18,182 nt of DNA, taken from assembly GCA_964351775.1 (NCBI GenBank), contig CAYGPQ010000090.1, positions 1 to 18,182 on the forward strand, written 5' to 3'. Below, piece after piece: positions 8,272 to 14,775 of this stretch. Position 1 is the first letter of the stretch. Each line of letters begins with the position of its first letter. The notes under the pieces are model-generated. The model did no database searches and had not been told where the DNA came from. It saw nothing but the letters and a program-made list of their open reading frames with translations. Made by a program: the position numbers and the translations under genes. The DNA is from Kordia sp964351775. Its GTDB lineage: Bacteria > Bacteroidota > Bacteroidia > Flavobacteriales > Flavobacteriaceae.

Positions 8272-8856
8272 TTAACTTACAACTACAGCTGATGTTTTTC
8301 GAGCACTTTTTAATGTAATTGTATTATCTAATTTGTTTTGATAAGAAAATGTTGTTTCACGTCCTTGTTGTTGCGCTACTACTTTCACTGGAAATACAAA
8401 CGAAGCTGCATCTAAATCTAGTTCATGAGATTCCGCATTTTGACTGTAATTCTCAATCAATCCAGCAAACTCATTGGCTAATTTTTCATTTAGAATGTAA
8501 AATTTACTCGCACCATTATTTTTTACAATTAATGCTAACTCTTTACTTTCAAAACCTAACATTGGCTTTTTGTGAAGTGGAATTGCAAAACATGAGCTGT
8601 TTAATTTTACTACTTCAGTCGCGTTATACAAATAGCCTTCTTCTTTCAAAACTGTCATCAATCGTTGGTGTGTGTTTACAACTCCGCTTGATAAGTTTGA
8701 AATAGAAAGGTGTTCAACAGAACTTAACAAACGATTAAATCCTTTTCCAATTTTGGAAATTGAGATTCCGTTGTTACTAGCTAAAGCACTACTAGGGAAC
8801 ATAGAGAGCGCACCGGCGCCCATTACACTGGATACAATAAAGTTTCTTCTATTCAT
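8272..8856 (-). CDS. Hypothetical protein with twin-arginine signal peptide
   Basis: 194 aa; family not recognised. Seen: an N-terminus MNRRNFIVSSVMGAGALSMF with the RRNFI twin-arginine motif, a hydrophobic core and a likely cleavage site after SALA (residue 26). The rest has no transmembrane segment. It contains a Lys-rich HKKPMLGFESKELALIV region (about 95-111) and a beta-rich C-terminus. Inferred: exported folded, probably to the periplasm. Tat export suits cofactor-containing enzymes, but no cofactor motif (CxxC, CxxCH, molybdopterin) is visible. It lies between the SDR gene and ACMSD with a 222-base gap upstream and a strong terminator downstream, so it may be monocistronic. A link to tryptophan catabolism rests on position only. 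Confidence 0.8.
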   Translation of the reverse strand: MNRRNFIVSSVMGAGALSMFPSSALASNNGISISKIGKGFNRLLSSVEHLSISNLSSGVVNTHQRLMTVLKEEGYLYNATEVVKLNSSCFAIPLHKKPMLGFESKELALIVKNNGASKFYILNEKLANEFAGLIENYSQNAESHELDLDAASFVFPVKVVAQQQGRETTFSYQNKLDNTITLKSARKTSAVVVS

Positions 8857-9078
8857 AATGGTTATTTATTAATTGCCATGTTTTATACATTGCAAATAGT
8901 GGTTTTTCGGAATCCAATTTAAGACTTTTTTAACACTTTTGTTAATTAATCGTCAAAAAATGTTAAAGTCAGGTAGTTATACGTTTATGTTGTAAGAATT
9001 TTATAAATACATTTAGGTGTTAAAAGTGTCGTTTGATCTCAATAATACTTAACGTGATAATATAGTTATCGCTAAAAC

Positions 9079-9867
9079 TTACAATGATTTCGTTCGCCCG
9101 CCATCTACAGGAACGTTGATTCCGTTAATATAAGAAGCGGCTTCAGTTGCCAAAAACGCGATGGCATTGGCTATTTCTTCGGGTTGTGCAAATCGTTTGG
9201 CAGGCACGGCATTTTTCATTGTGTTGCTAACCTCATCTTCTGTTTTACCAGTTTTAGCAGCTTTGTTTTTTATGATTTCCGTTAAACGTTCCGTAGCCGT
9301 TGCGCCTGGTAATACATTGTTTACCGTAATTCCAAATTGCCCTAATTCATTGGCTAAGGTTTTAGACCAATTAGCCACCGCACCACGAATGGTATTGGAA
9401 ACGCCCAAACCATCTAACGGTTGTTTTACAGAAGTAGAAATCACGTTGATGATCCGTCCGTAGCAAGCTTCTTTCATTCCTGCCACCACACTTTGCACCA
9501 ATACATGATTGCATTTTAAATGTTGTGTAAACGCGCGCTCAAATTCGTCAATTTTTGCATTGAATACAGGTCCACCAGCAGGTCCACCGGTATTATTAAT
9601 CAGAATATGAAACGGATGATTTTCTTTGATGAATGCTTCCATTTTTTCACGTAATCCATCAGGATTTTGAAAATCTGCCACAATGTAACTGTGTTTTTGT
9701 CCTTTGGAAGTGTCTAATTCAGCAAGCACATTTTTGAGTTTTTCTTCGTTTCTAGCAGTGAGTGTTACGTTTGCACCTAACGTTGCTAATTGTTGCGCTG
9801 TTGCTTTTCCAATTCCTTGTGTACTTCCGCAAACGAGCGCGTTTTTATGTTGTAAGTTTAGATTCAT
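9079..9867 (-). CDS. Atypical SDR-family protein lacking the YxxxK catalytic pair
   Basis: 262 aa, Rossmann-fold short-chain dehydrogenase/reductase. Seen: the nucleotide-binding GSTQGIG (14-20), NNTGG (91-95), a conserved S144 (NVIS), and VPVDGG near the C-terminus. Aligning INVISTSVKQPLDGLGVSNT without gaps to a FabG-type active site puts S157 at the catalytic Tyr and R161 at the catalytic Lys. Known: a recognised SDR subgroup annotated as 3-oxoacyl-ACP reductase-like lacks the standard tetrad in this way. Similar proteins occur in kynurenine-degradation clusters, from memory. Inferred: it may act on a tryptophan-pathway intermediate, but the reaction, and whether it is redox at all, is unknown. 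It is preceded by a spacer of tandem repeats (9871-9970) and lies 217 bases downstream of the semialdehyde dehydrogenase. Confidence 0.88.
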   Translation of the reverse strand: MNLNLQHKNALVCGSTQGIGKATAQQLATLGANVTLTARNEEKLKNVLAELDTSKGQKHSYIVADFQNPDGLREKMEAFIKENHPFHILINNTGGPAGGPVFNAKIDEFERAFTQHLKCNHVLVQSVVAGMKEACYGRIINVISTSVKQPLDGLGVSNTIRGAVANWSKTLANELGQFGITVNNVLPGATATERLTEIIKNKAAKTGKTEDEVSNTMKNAVPAKRFAQPEEIANAIAFLATEAASYINGINVPVDGGRTKSL

Positions 9868-9870
9868 TTG

Positions 9871-9970
9871 TTTTCAGTTGTCGGTTTTCAGTTTTCAGTT
9901 GTCGGTTGCGAGTTAATTTGTTCTTTTTTACTCTTAACTCATCACTTTTAACTCATCACTTTTAACTCTT
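9871..9970. repeat. 7-bp and 14-bp tandem repeats in front of the SDR start
   Basis: From 9871, heptamers run TTTTCAG TTGTCGG TTTTCAG TTTTCAG TTGTCGG TTGCGAG, only three bases from the SDR start codon. The 14-bp unit AACTCATCACTTTT is repeated exactly at 9936-9949 and 9950-9963 and partly at 9964-9970. The rest up to 10010 is TTTATTTG-type low complexity. On the minus strand this would be the 5' leader of the SDR mRNA. Confidence 0.85.
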
Positions 9971-10011
9971 AATTTTATTGTTATTTGTTTATTTGTTTAT
10001 TTGTCGATTCG

Positions 10012-10047
10012 TTGGCTCTTGGCTCTCACTTCGACTTCGCTCAGTGT
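10012..10047. repeat. TTGGCTCTTGGCTCT repeat followed by a REP-like sequence
   Basis: TTGGCTCTTGGCTCT (10012-10026) recurs exactly at 13361-13375. It is followed by CACTTCGACTTCGCTCAGTG (10027-10046), whose ends CACT/AGTG pair and whose core is the reverse complement of the CTGAGCGAAGTCGAAG at 8093-8108. Both are intergenic. Confidence 0.7.
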
Positions 10048-10084
10048 GCGCAAATTCTACTTTTTAAAAATTTATAATTCCGAG

Positions 10085-11530
10085 CTACTTATACTTTATA
10101 CATATATTTTTTGGCTCCGTAAAGAAACGCAGTGCTTCCATGCCACCTTCACGTCCGACGCCTGAGTTTTTCATGCCGCCGAAAGGTGTACGCAAATCAC
10201 GCATAAGCCATGTATTAACCCAAACAATTCCTGCTTCGAGTTTTTTGGACATATTCATCGTGCGATTCAAGTTGTTTGTCCACAAAGTTGCTGATAATCC
10301 ATACCGAACGCCATTTGCCATTGCCAAGACTTCTTTTTCTGTATCAAACGGCATCATCGTCACAATGGGCCCAAATATTTCTTCTTGATTTACGCGACAT
10401 TGATCGGTTTGTACTTCTATCACGGTTGGTTCTAAGTAGTAACCGTTTTCAAAACCTTTAACCGTAACTTCATTTCCACCACATAAAACGACACCACCTT
10501 CTTCTTTGGCAATGTTTATGTATGATGTTACTTTTTCCAAATGTGGCTTGGAAACTAAGGCGCCAATTTTCGTGGTTTCATCAAACGGGTTCCCCACTTT
10601 TAGTGCTTTTACACGTGCCACAAAGTCCGTTTTGAATTTGTCATAAATGCTTCTTTCCACAAAGATTCGAGAACCACATAAACAAATTTGTCCTTGATTC
10701 GCAAACGAAGATCGCACTGTAACATTCAACATTTCATCATAATCGCAATCGGCAAAGATGATGTTTGGATTTTTTCCACCCAATTCTAGCGACAATTTTT
10801 TAAACATGGGTGCTGCCGTACGAGCAATATGCGCGCCTGTGGCTGTTCCGCCTGTAAAGGAAATTGCTTTAATGTGTGGATGTTCCGTAATGGCTTGTCC
10901 CGTAGTATGTCCCAAACCATGAACAATATTTAAAACTCCTTTCGGCAAGCCAGCTTTGGTGCAAATTTCACCTAATAAATACGCCGTCATTGGCGTGACT
11001 TCACTTGGTTTTGCTACCACTGTATTTCCTGTGGCTAACGCGGGCGCAATTTTCCATGTAAATAGATATAGAGGTAAATTCCAAGGAGAAATACAACCCA
11101 CAACTCCGATGGATTGTCGCAGCGTGAAATTCATGGCATTTAATCCAATACTTTCGTGTGCTTCACTTGAAAATTGCGTGATGGCTTGCGAAAAGAATCT
11201 GAAATTACTCGTCGCTCTCGGAATGTCAATTTGTGTGGCTAAGCTTACTGGTTTTCCATTGTCTAAAGATTCTGCATACGCCAAGTCTGCTATGTTTTCT
11301 TCTATTAACGAAGCGATGTTATTTAGAATTCGACTGCGCTCGTCCAACGTTGTGTTGGACCAACTTGGAAACGCTGCTTTTGCTGCTTGATATGCCGCTT
11401 CTACATCTTCCACAGACGAATTCGGAATCTGTCCGTAGACTTCACCGTTGGACGGATTGTAATTGTCAATCCATTCGTTGCTTTTGGGTTCAACGTAACT
11501 TCCGTTGATGTAGTTGAGAATTTTTTTCAT
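10085..11530 (-). CDS. 2-aminomuconic 6-semialdehyde dehydrogenase (ALDH superfamily)
   Basis: 481 aa from ATG at 11530. A TTG two codons further upstream could extend it, but ATG gives a clean 2-nt gap after the preceding stop. It oxidises 2-aminomuconate semialdehyde to 2-aminomuconate with NAD+. Seen: PWNLPL (149-154, N151), FTGG (225-228), the general base E249 in LELGGKNP, the nucleophile C283 in NQGQICLCGS, EEIFGP (383-388), and WLMRDLRTPFGG (441-452). Known: the RDLRTPFGG segment and a helical Arg (R111 in NFRFF is a candidate here) mark the muconic semialdehyde dehydrogenases (AMSDH/HMSDH, ALDH8-like), where two arginines hold the substrate carboxylate. The neighbouring aminomuconate deaminase and ACMSD favour AMSDH over the hydroxymuconic enzyme. 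Confidence 0.93.
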   Translation of the reverse strand: MKKILNYINGSYVEPKSNEWIDNYNPSNGEVYGQIPNSSVEDVEAAYQAAKAAFPSWSNTTLDERSRILNNIASLIEENIADLAYAESLDNGKPVSLATQIDIPRATSNFRFFSQAITQFSSEAHESIGLNAMNFTLRQSIGVVGCISPWNLPLYLFTWKIAPALATGNTVVAKPSEVTPMTAYLLGEICTKAGLPKGVLNIVHGLGHTTGQAITEHPHIKAISFTGGTATGAHIARTAAPMFKKLSLELGGKNPNIIFADCDYDEMLNVTVRSSFANQGQICLCGSRIFVERSIYDKFKTDFVARVKALKVGNPFDETTKIGALVSKPHLEKVTSYINIAKEEGGVVLCGGNEVTVKGFENGYYLEPTVIEVQTDQCRVNQEEIFGPIVTMMPFDTEKEVLAMANGVRYGLSATLWTNNLNRTMNMSKKLEAGIVWVNTWLMRDLRTPFGGMKNSGVGREGGMEALRFFTEPKNICIKYK

Positions 11531-11532
11531 TG

Positions 11533-12183
11533 TCAAAGTGCTTCGGCAAAACTGATTAATACTATGTTTTCTTTTAAAAGGTCTTTTTTTAACGTTTTTA
11601 TGAATGTATTATATGTATCAGATTGTGGAGTTTTAACATCTATAAATTGTTTCCATTTTTTCATAATTTTTGGAGCAATCATGTCTTTCTTTTTTGACAA
11701 TTCTTGATTTTCGTCCCAAGCTAACAGGATGTATTTTATATTTTCATACACACTCACATCTTCAATAACACTATACATTGCTTTAGTCGTTTTGATAAGC
11801 TTGTACTGTTCTTTAGATAGTTCTTTTATTCGCTCTCCTACTTTAAAATTTAAACAGTCTATCAATTCTATATTTTCTATTTCGTCGAGACTCACTTTTT
11901 GTTTTGTCCCTTCTAAAGCAAAATCAATAGTATCTCTATTAGCATTTACCGTGATAATATGCGGGTAAATTGTTAATTCTCTATTACCTCTTTTTGCTAA
12001 ATATGCTAATATATCGTCATATACCCTAAACTCATAATCGTAATAAAAGTATACATATCCTGAATATTTCTGTCCTTCGTTGCTTTCAATGTTTATAAAA
12101 AAACGATATGCATATCCCGCATCTGTAGCAAATCCTTTGAAACAATAAAAGAGAGAAATTAAGATAAAAACTTTTTTCATCAT
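11533..12183 (-). CDS. Small secreted protein of unknown function inside the aminomuconate operon
   Basis: 216 aa; family not recognised. Seen: a Sec signal peptide (MMKKVFILISLFYCFKGFAT, likely cut after GFA, residue 19) and no Cys at a lipobox position, so periplasmic or secreted rather than a lipoprotein. The mature part is rich in Tyr and charged residues, with YSGYVYFYYDYEFRVYDD near 40-57 and a Lys-rich C-terminal half. The ATG overlaps the TGA of the aminomuconate deaminase gene by four bases (ATGA at 12180-12183), and its own stop is 2 bases before the dehydrogenase ATG. This implies translational coupling with two cytosolic catabolic enzymes, an odd place for an exported protein. Function cannot be stated. 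Confidence 0.85.
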   Translation of the reverse strand: MMKKVFILISLFYCFKGFATDAGYAYRFFINIESNEGQKYSGYVYFYYDYEFRVYDDILAYLAKRGNRELTIYPHIITVNANRDTIDFALEGTKQKVSLDEIENIELIDCLNFKVGERIKELSKEQYKLIKTTKAMYSVIEDVSVYENIKYILLAWDENQELSKKKDMIAPKIMKKWKQFIDVKTPQSDTYNTFIKTLKKDLLKENIVLISFAEAL

Positions 12184-12581
12184 TGTTTTTTATACGCCAT
12201 TACTTTAATTTCCACTACCAAATCTGGATGTGGCAATTGATGCACCGCAACTGTCGTTCGTGTTGGACCTGTTTCTTTATCGAAGAATTCGCCGTAGGCT
12301 TTATTGTAACCCGCAAAATCATTCATATTGACAAGAAATGAAGTCACATCTACCACATCCGCCAAACTTGCGCCAACAGCTTGTAAATTTTTGTCAATGT
12401 TTTTTAAGACTTCACGCGTTTGCGTACCGATGTTTAAGTGTTTCGTGCCCATTTCGTCAATGATATCCACGCCAGCAATGGTATTATCTGGTCGTCGTGA
12501 ACTTGTGCCTGATACAAATATAAAGTCGCCCACCCGTTTTGTGTGTGGATATGCGCCTCTTGGTGTTACTTTTTTTTCCAT
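12180..12581 (-). CDS. 2-aminomuconate deaminase (RidA/YjgF family)
   Basis: 133 aa from ATG at 12581 (MEKKVTPRGAYPHTKRVGDF). The frame stays open 26 codons further upstream, but that extension has no family similarity. It hydrolyses the enamine of 2-aminomuconate to 4-oxalocrotonate and ammonium. Seen: GDFIFVSGTSSRRPDN, TREVLKNIDKNLQAVG, VTSFLVNMNDFAGYN and GPTRTTVAVHQLPHPDLVVE, close to the signature stretches of the 2-aminomuconate deaminase branch; the RidA-type active-site Arg and Glu are R in GPTRTTV and E in LVVEIK. First gene of the tight three-gene unit, overlapping the next gene by 4 bases. Its promoter should lie in 12582-12680, but no good consensus was found there. Confidence 0.9.
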   Translation of the reverse strand: MEKKVTPRGAYPHTKRVGDFIFVSGTSSRRPDNTIAGVDIIDEMGTKHLNIGTQTREVLKNIDKNLQAVGASLADVVDVTSFLVNMNDFAGYNKAYGEFFDKETGPTRTTVAVHQLPHPDLVVEIKVMAYKKQ

Positions 12582-12681
12582 AGTTGTTATGTTGTGTAAT
12601 TGTCTTCTATTTCTTGATGTCAATTTAAGGTTTTGAGTCTTTCGAATCACATCAAGCATTATTGAGATCTAATATAGTTTC

Positions 12682-12845
12682 TTGCACTTTGTCAGTTCGA
12701 GCGCAGTCGAGAACCTACAAAATGCTATTTTTTTATTGAATCTACATAGCTATGCTAAGTATTTTTATGAAAATACCGGGCGAAGCTATCGAGAGCTTTT
12801 TGAACTTAGAATGCATCTCGACTGCGCTCGATGTGACAAGTGCAA
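12682..12845. repeat. 164-bp element with ~30-bp inverted repeats (copy A)
   Basis: The left arm (12682-12712) and the reverse complement of the right arm (12816-12845) agree over about 30 bases with one indel and two mismatches, sharing TCGAGCGCAGTCGAGA and the outer TTGCAC. The interior has a CATAGCTATG palindrome (12745-12754) and no gene. Its 3' 71 bases (12768-12838) recur at 13240-13310 in the same orientation. It ends 7 bases before the GIY-YIG stop codon. Confidence 0.85.
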
Positions 12846-12852
12846 TTTACTA

Positions 12853-13164
12853 TTATTCTTTGTATTTAAAATGTGTTGCGTTTCTACATTCAGCTAATAT
12901 TTGAAGCATATCATAGTTTCCATCTATCAATGCTCGTTTCTTTTGACGACTCCATTTTTTTATTTTCTTTTCAAAATATATTGCCTGTTCAACTTCATTA
13001 AAGTCTTGATAAAATATTAATTCTAAAGGTCTTCTTTTATATGTAAAACATTCTCTGTTCAATCCTTCATGATGCTCATTAATTCTTCTTTCCAAATTAT
13101 TTGTCATTCCAACATAAAATAATTCATCTTTACATTTTAAGATATATACATAGTATGCTTTCAT
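12853..13164 (-). CDS. Small single-domain GIY-YIG nuclease family protein
   Basis: 103 aa, nearly all one domain. Seen: YYVYILKC (4-11, the GIY strand), FYVGMTNN (16-23, the YIG strand as YVG), LERRINEH with the catalytic-type Arg (R26/R27), E65 in AIYFEKKIKK, and a basic WSRQKK end (71-76). Known: this is the stand-alone COG2827-like type, common in several copies in Bacteroidota genomes; homologous domains cut DNA using the Arg and Glu seen here, but the roles of these short proteins are largely unknown. It sits between two direct copies of a 71-bp repeat (12768-12838 and 13240-13310), the nearer ending 14 bases from the stop. Inferred: a mobile or selfish unit is plausible. Confidence 0.9.
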   Translation of the reverse strand: MKAYYVYILKCKDELFYVGMTNNLERRINEHHEGLNRECFTYKRRPLELIFYQDFNEVEQAIYFEKKIKKWSRQKKRALIDGNYDMLQILAECRNATHFKYKE

Positions 13165-13196
13165 TTTGCCTTTTTACAGTTAAAGTGTTTGTTTCC

Positions 13197-13310
13197 TTTT
13201 GTCAGTTCGAGCATTATTGAAATCAACATATATTTTGATTGAAAATACCAGGCTAAGCTATCGAGAACCTTTTGAACTTAGAATGCATCTCGACTGCGCT
13301 CGATGTGACA
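13197..13310. repeat. Repeat element copy B, upstream of the GIY-YIG gene
   Basis: The last 71 bases (13240-13310) match 12768-12838 with four substitutions and no gaps. The left edge shares TTTTGTCAGTTCGAGC-type sequence with the left arm of copy A, then diverges into AGCATTATTGA, a word also found at 12655-12665 beside copy A. Only about 13 bp of the terminal inverted repeat is left, so this copy looks degenerate. Confidence 0.8.
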
Positions 13311-13424
13311 CTTAGTTATGTTTTTTTATTTAACATTTAACTTTTTAATTTCGTTATTCCTTGGCTCTTGGCTCTTAAAAGTATTTTTTTTCAATTTAAA
13401 ATTCAACATTTAACATTTAATATT
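13311..13424. repeat. Low-complexity spacer with TTGGCTC and AACATTT repeats
   Basis: It holds ATTTAACATTTAACTTTTT-type words, the exact TTGGCTCTTGGCTCT (13361-13375) also found at 10012-10026, and AACATTTAACATTTAATATTT just before the DUF1697 stop. No coding signal is seen. Confidence 0.6.
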
Positions 13425-13952
13425 TCATTCCTCCATCGCTTCCGCGAGCTCTAACAATTTATAAATCGTTTTCCAATTTCTGGTGGTAGCTTGTGTTTTG
13501 AGTTTTCGCTCAAAGAGATTATTCGTGAGTTTCGTACGCCCAAAACCAGTTGGACAATCTAAATATATTTCTGAACCAATGATTTCAAAGCGATCTTCTT
13601 TGCTGTCAATTTCAATCGTAGTTTCTTTTGGAATGGTTGCTAGAAACGTAATTCCTTGTTTTGAAATGTCTGCTTCTGTAAACGGATTGTTAGCGATTGC
13701 CGTTTTCCATTGATCGATGGTTTTGACCAACACAGGAACTTCATAATCGTACTGCTTTTTGATCGCTTCCGCAATTTGATTTCCCAATTTTTCTTGATGT
13801 TGATTCGCTGCTTTGAAAACTACATTTCCACTTTGAATATAGGTTTGAACTTCTTTAAAACCGAGTGTTGATAATAGCGCGCGCAATTCTGCCATAGGTA
13901 GTTTTTTACTTCCTGAAACGTTAATTCCGCGTAAGATGGCGATGTAAATCAT
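13425..13952 (-). CDS. DUF1697 family protein
   Basis: 175 aa from ATG at 13952. Seen: MIYIAILRGINVSGSKKLPM (1-20), AELRALLSTLGFKEVQTYIQ, then SGNVVF, the conserved N-terminal block of DUF1697, and a C-terminal FGRTKLTNNLFERKL motif with TTRNWKTI also typical of the family. Known: a widespread cytosolic family of about 175-180 residues without an established biochemical role. The frame is open for 26 more codons upstream, but that extension is Asn/Gln/Thr-rich repeat DNA, so the shorter start is used. No clear operon partner; about 300 bases of non-coding DNA follow toward the divergent gene at 14255. Confidence 0.88.
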   Translation of the reverse strand: MIYIAILRGINVSGSKKLPMAELRALLSTLGFKEVQTYIQSGNVVFKAANQHQEKLGNQIAEAIKKQYDYEVPVLVKTIDQWKTAIANNPFTEADISKQGITFLATIPKETTIEIDSKEDRFEIIGSEIYLDCPTGFGRTKLTNNLFERKLKTQATTRNWKTIYKLLELAEAMEE

Positions 13953-14254
13953 GTTGGTTGGTTGTGTACGTTTCAAAGATACATTTTTTTGGTTGGATTT
14001 TTGGGTTGTCAGTTCTTGGTTGTTGGTCATTAGTTGGTAGTGGTCAAGAAGGAATAGTAAAGGAATCTTTTACTTGATGAAGCTAGTATGAGATTGCTTC
14101 GCTTGCGCTGGCAAAGACGTTTCTTTTTTATGTTTTGTATTGAACTTGTATCTGATTAAGGAAAACCACATTGTGTATGTGTAATCTTTGTTATATCATT
14201 ACAAAAACTACAATTCACGCTAAAATGCTTCCTTGGAAACTTAGGTATACTATC
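13953..14254. other. Intergenic region between divergent genes with heptamer-like and REP-like sequence
   Basis: TTGTCAG/TTGTTGG-type words (14005-14037) resemble the heptamer tract at 9871. A short hairpin AGTAAAGGAATCTTTTACT lies near 14056-14074 without a T-run. At 14088-14120 a GAGATTGCTTCGCTTGCGCTGGCAAAGACG stretch, split here as GAGATTGCTTCGC and TTGCGCTGGCAAAGACG, looks like an interspersed repeat seen in many Bacteroidota genomes (from memory). Promoters for both flanking genes should be here, but none is clear. Confidence 0.5.
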
Positions 14255-14677
14255 ATGAAAACTAAACTCATTATTGAGTTTGAGTATCTCAAATATAGAA
14301 TCAAGTCCTTTTTCGGGTTTAAAACAGTAGGATTTGATGAACCTTATAGTCTTATAACCTTTAAGATATTAAAAAAGCATACACTTCCTAAATTCTCTAT
14401 GGGAGTTTCAAACTATACTGAAAACATAGATACTATTGATCTCGTTAAAAATCATGGAAGAAGTTTAAGAATTGATAAAGGTGATTATCTTTCCATTCAT
14501 TTGAATCCTAAGAAAAAGCAAGTAAGACTTACTGTCGGAGAAAACATGAATAGTTATATCAATGAAGTTACAAAGCAAGAAATAGAAGATGAAATGATTC
14601 AGTATATACAAAAAAATGAAATTCTTGCAGGATTGGAAATTGGCATCAAAAAAATAAACCAACTCATTACTTCTTAA
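14255..14677 (+). CDS. Hypothetical protein
   Basis: 140 aa from ATG at 14255 (MKTKLIIEFEYLKYRIKSFF). The frame is open to an ATG at 14171, but those 28 extra residues (Cys-rich, MCMCNLC start) do not look like the rest, and starts at 14225 or 14255 are more natural; the choice is uncertain. No signal peptide, membrane segment or known motif is seen. The C-terminal half is charged with probable helices (EVTKQEIEDEMIQYIQKNEI). Family not recognised. It is followed by a promoter-like site for the next gene, so it is probably transcribed alone. Confidence 0.65.
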   Translation: MKTKLIIEFEYLKYRIKSFFGFKTVGFDEPYSLITFKILKKHTLPKFSMGVSNYTENIDTIDLVKNHGRSLRIDKGDYLSIHLNPKKKQVRLTVGENMNSYINEVTKQEIEDEMIQYIQKNEILAGLEIGIKKINQLITS

Positions 14678-14728
14678 AAATTTCCAAATTATCCACCAAA
14701 TTCAATTCTTCGCTGATATATATCATTG

Positions 14729-14756
14729 TTGTACTTCTGAAAATCAAATAGTTTTG
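14729..14756 (+). promoter_or_regulatory. Bacteroidota-type promoter of the lipoprotein-ldhA pair
   Basis: TTG (14729-14731) is separated by 17 bases from TAGTTTTG (14749-14756), an exact match to TAnnTTTG. It lies 19 bases before the ATG at 14776, giving a short leader. It is the best promoter match in the window. Confidence 0.6.
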
Positions 14757-14775
14757 TCAATAAAGAATAGAAATT

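Noticed and set aside
11531..11536. TTG start for the semialdehyde dehydrogenase, two codons upstream
   Set aside because: ATG at 11530 gives the normal family N-terminus and a clean 2-nt gap after the preceding stop.
12582..12659. Longer N-terminus of the RidA-family protein
   Set aside because: The 26 extra residues show no family similarity; MEKKVTPRGAYPH is the expected start of aminomuconate deaminases.
12682..12897. Plus-strand 71-aa ORF across the inverted-repeat element (HLDCARCDK stretch)
   Set aside because: It is only the translation of the repeat arm plus the antisense of the GIY-YIG 3' end. Repeat DNA gives such ORFs by chance.
13953..14030. Longer N-terminus of the DUF1697 protein
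   Set aside because: The extension is Asn/Gln/Thr-rich and comes from TTGTCAG/TTGTTGG-type repeat DNA; MIYIAILRGIN is the family start.
14043..14077. Hairpin AGTAAAGGAATCTTTTACT as a terminator
   Set aside because: No T-run on either strand, and it lies between divergent genes where no terminator is expected.
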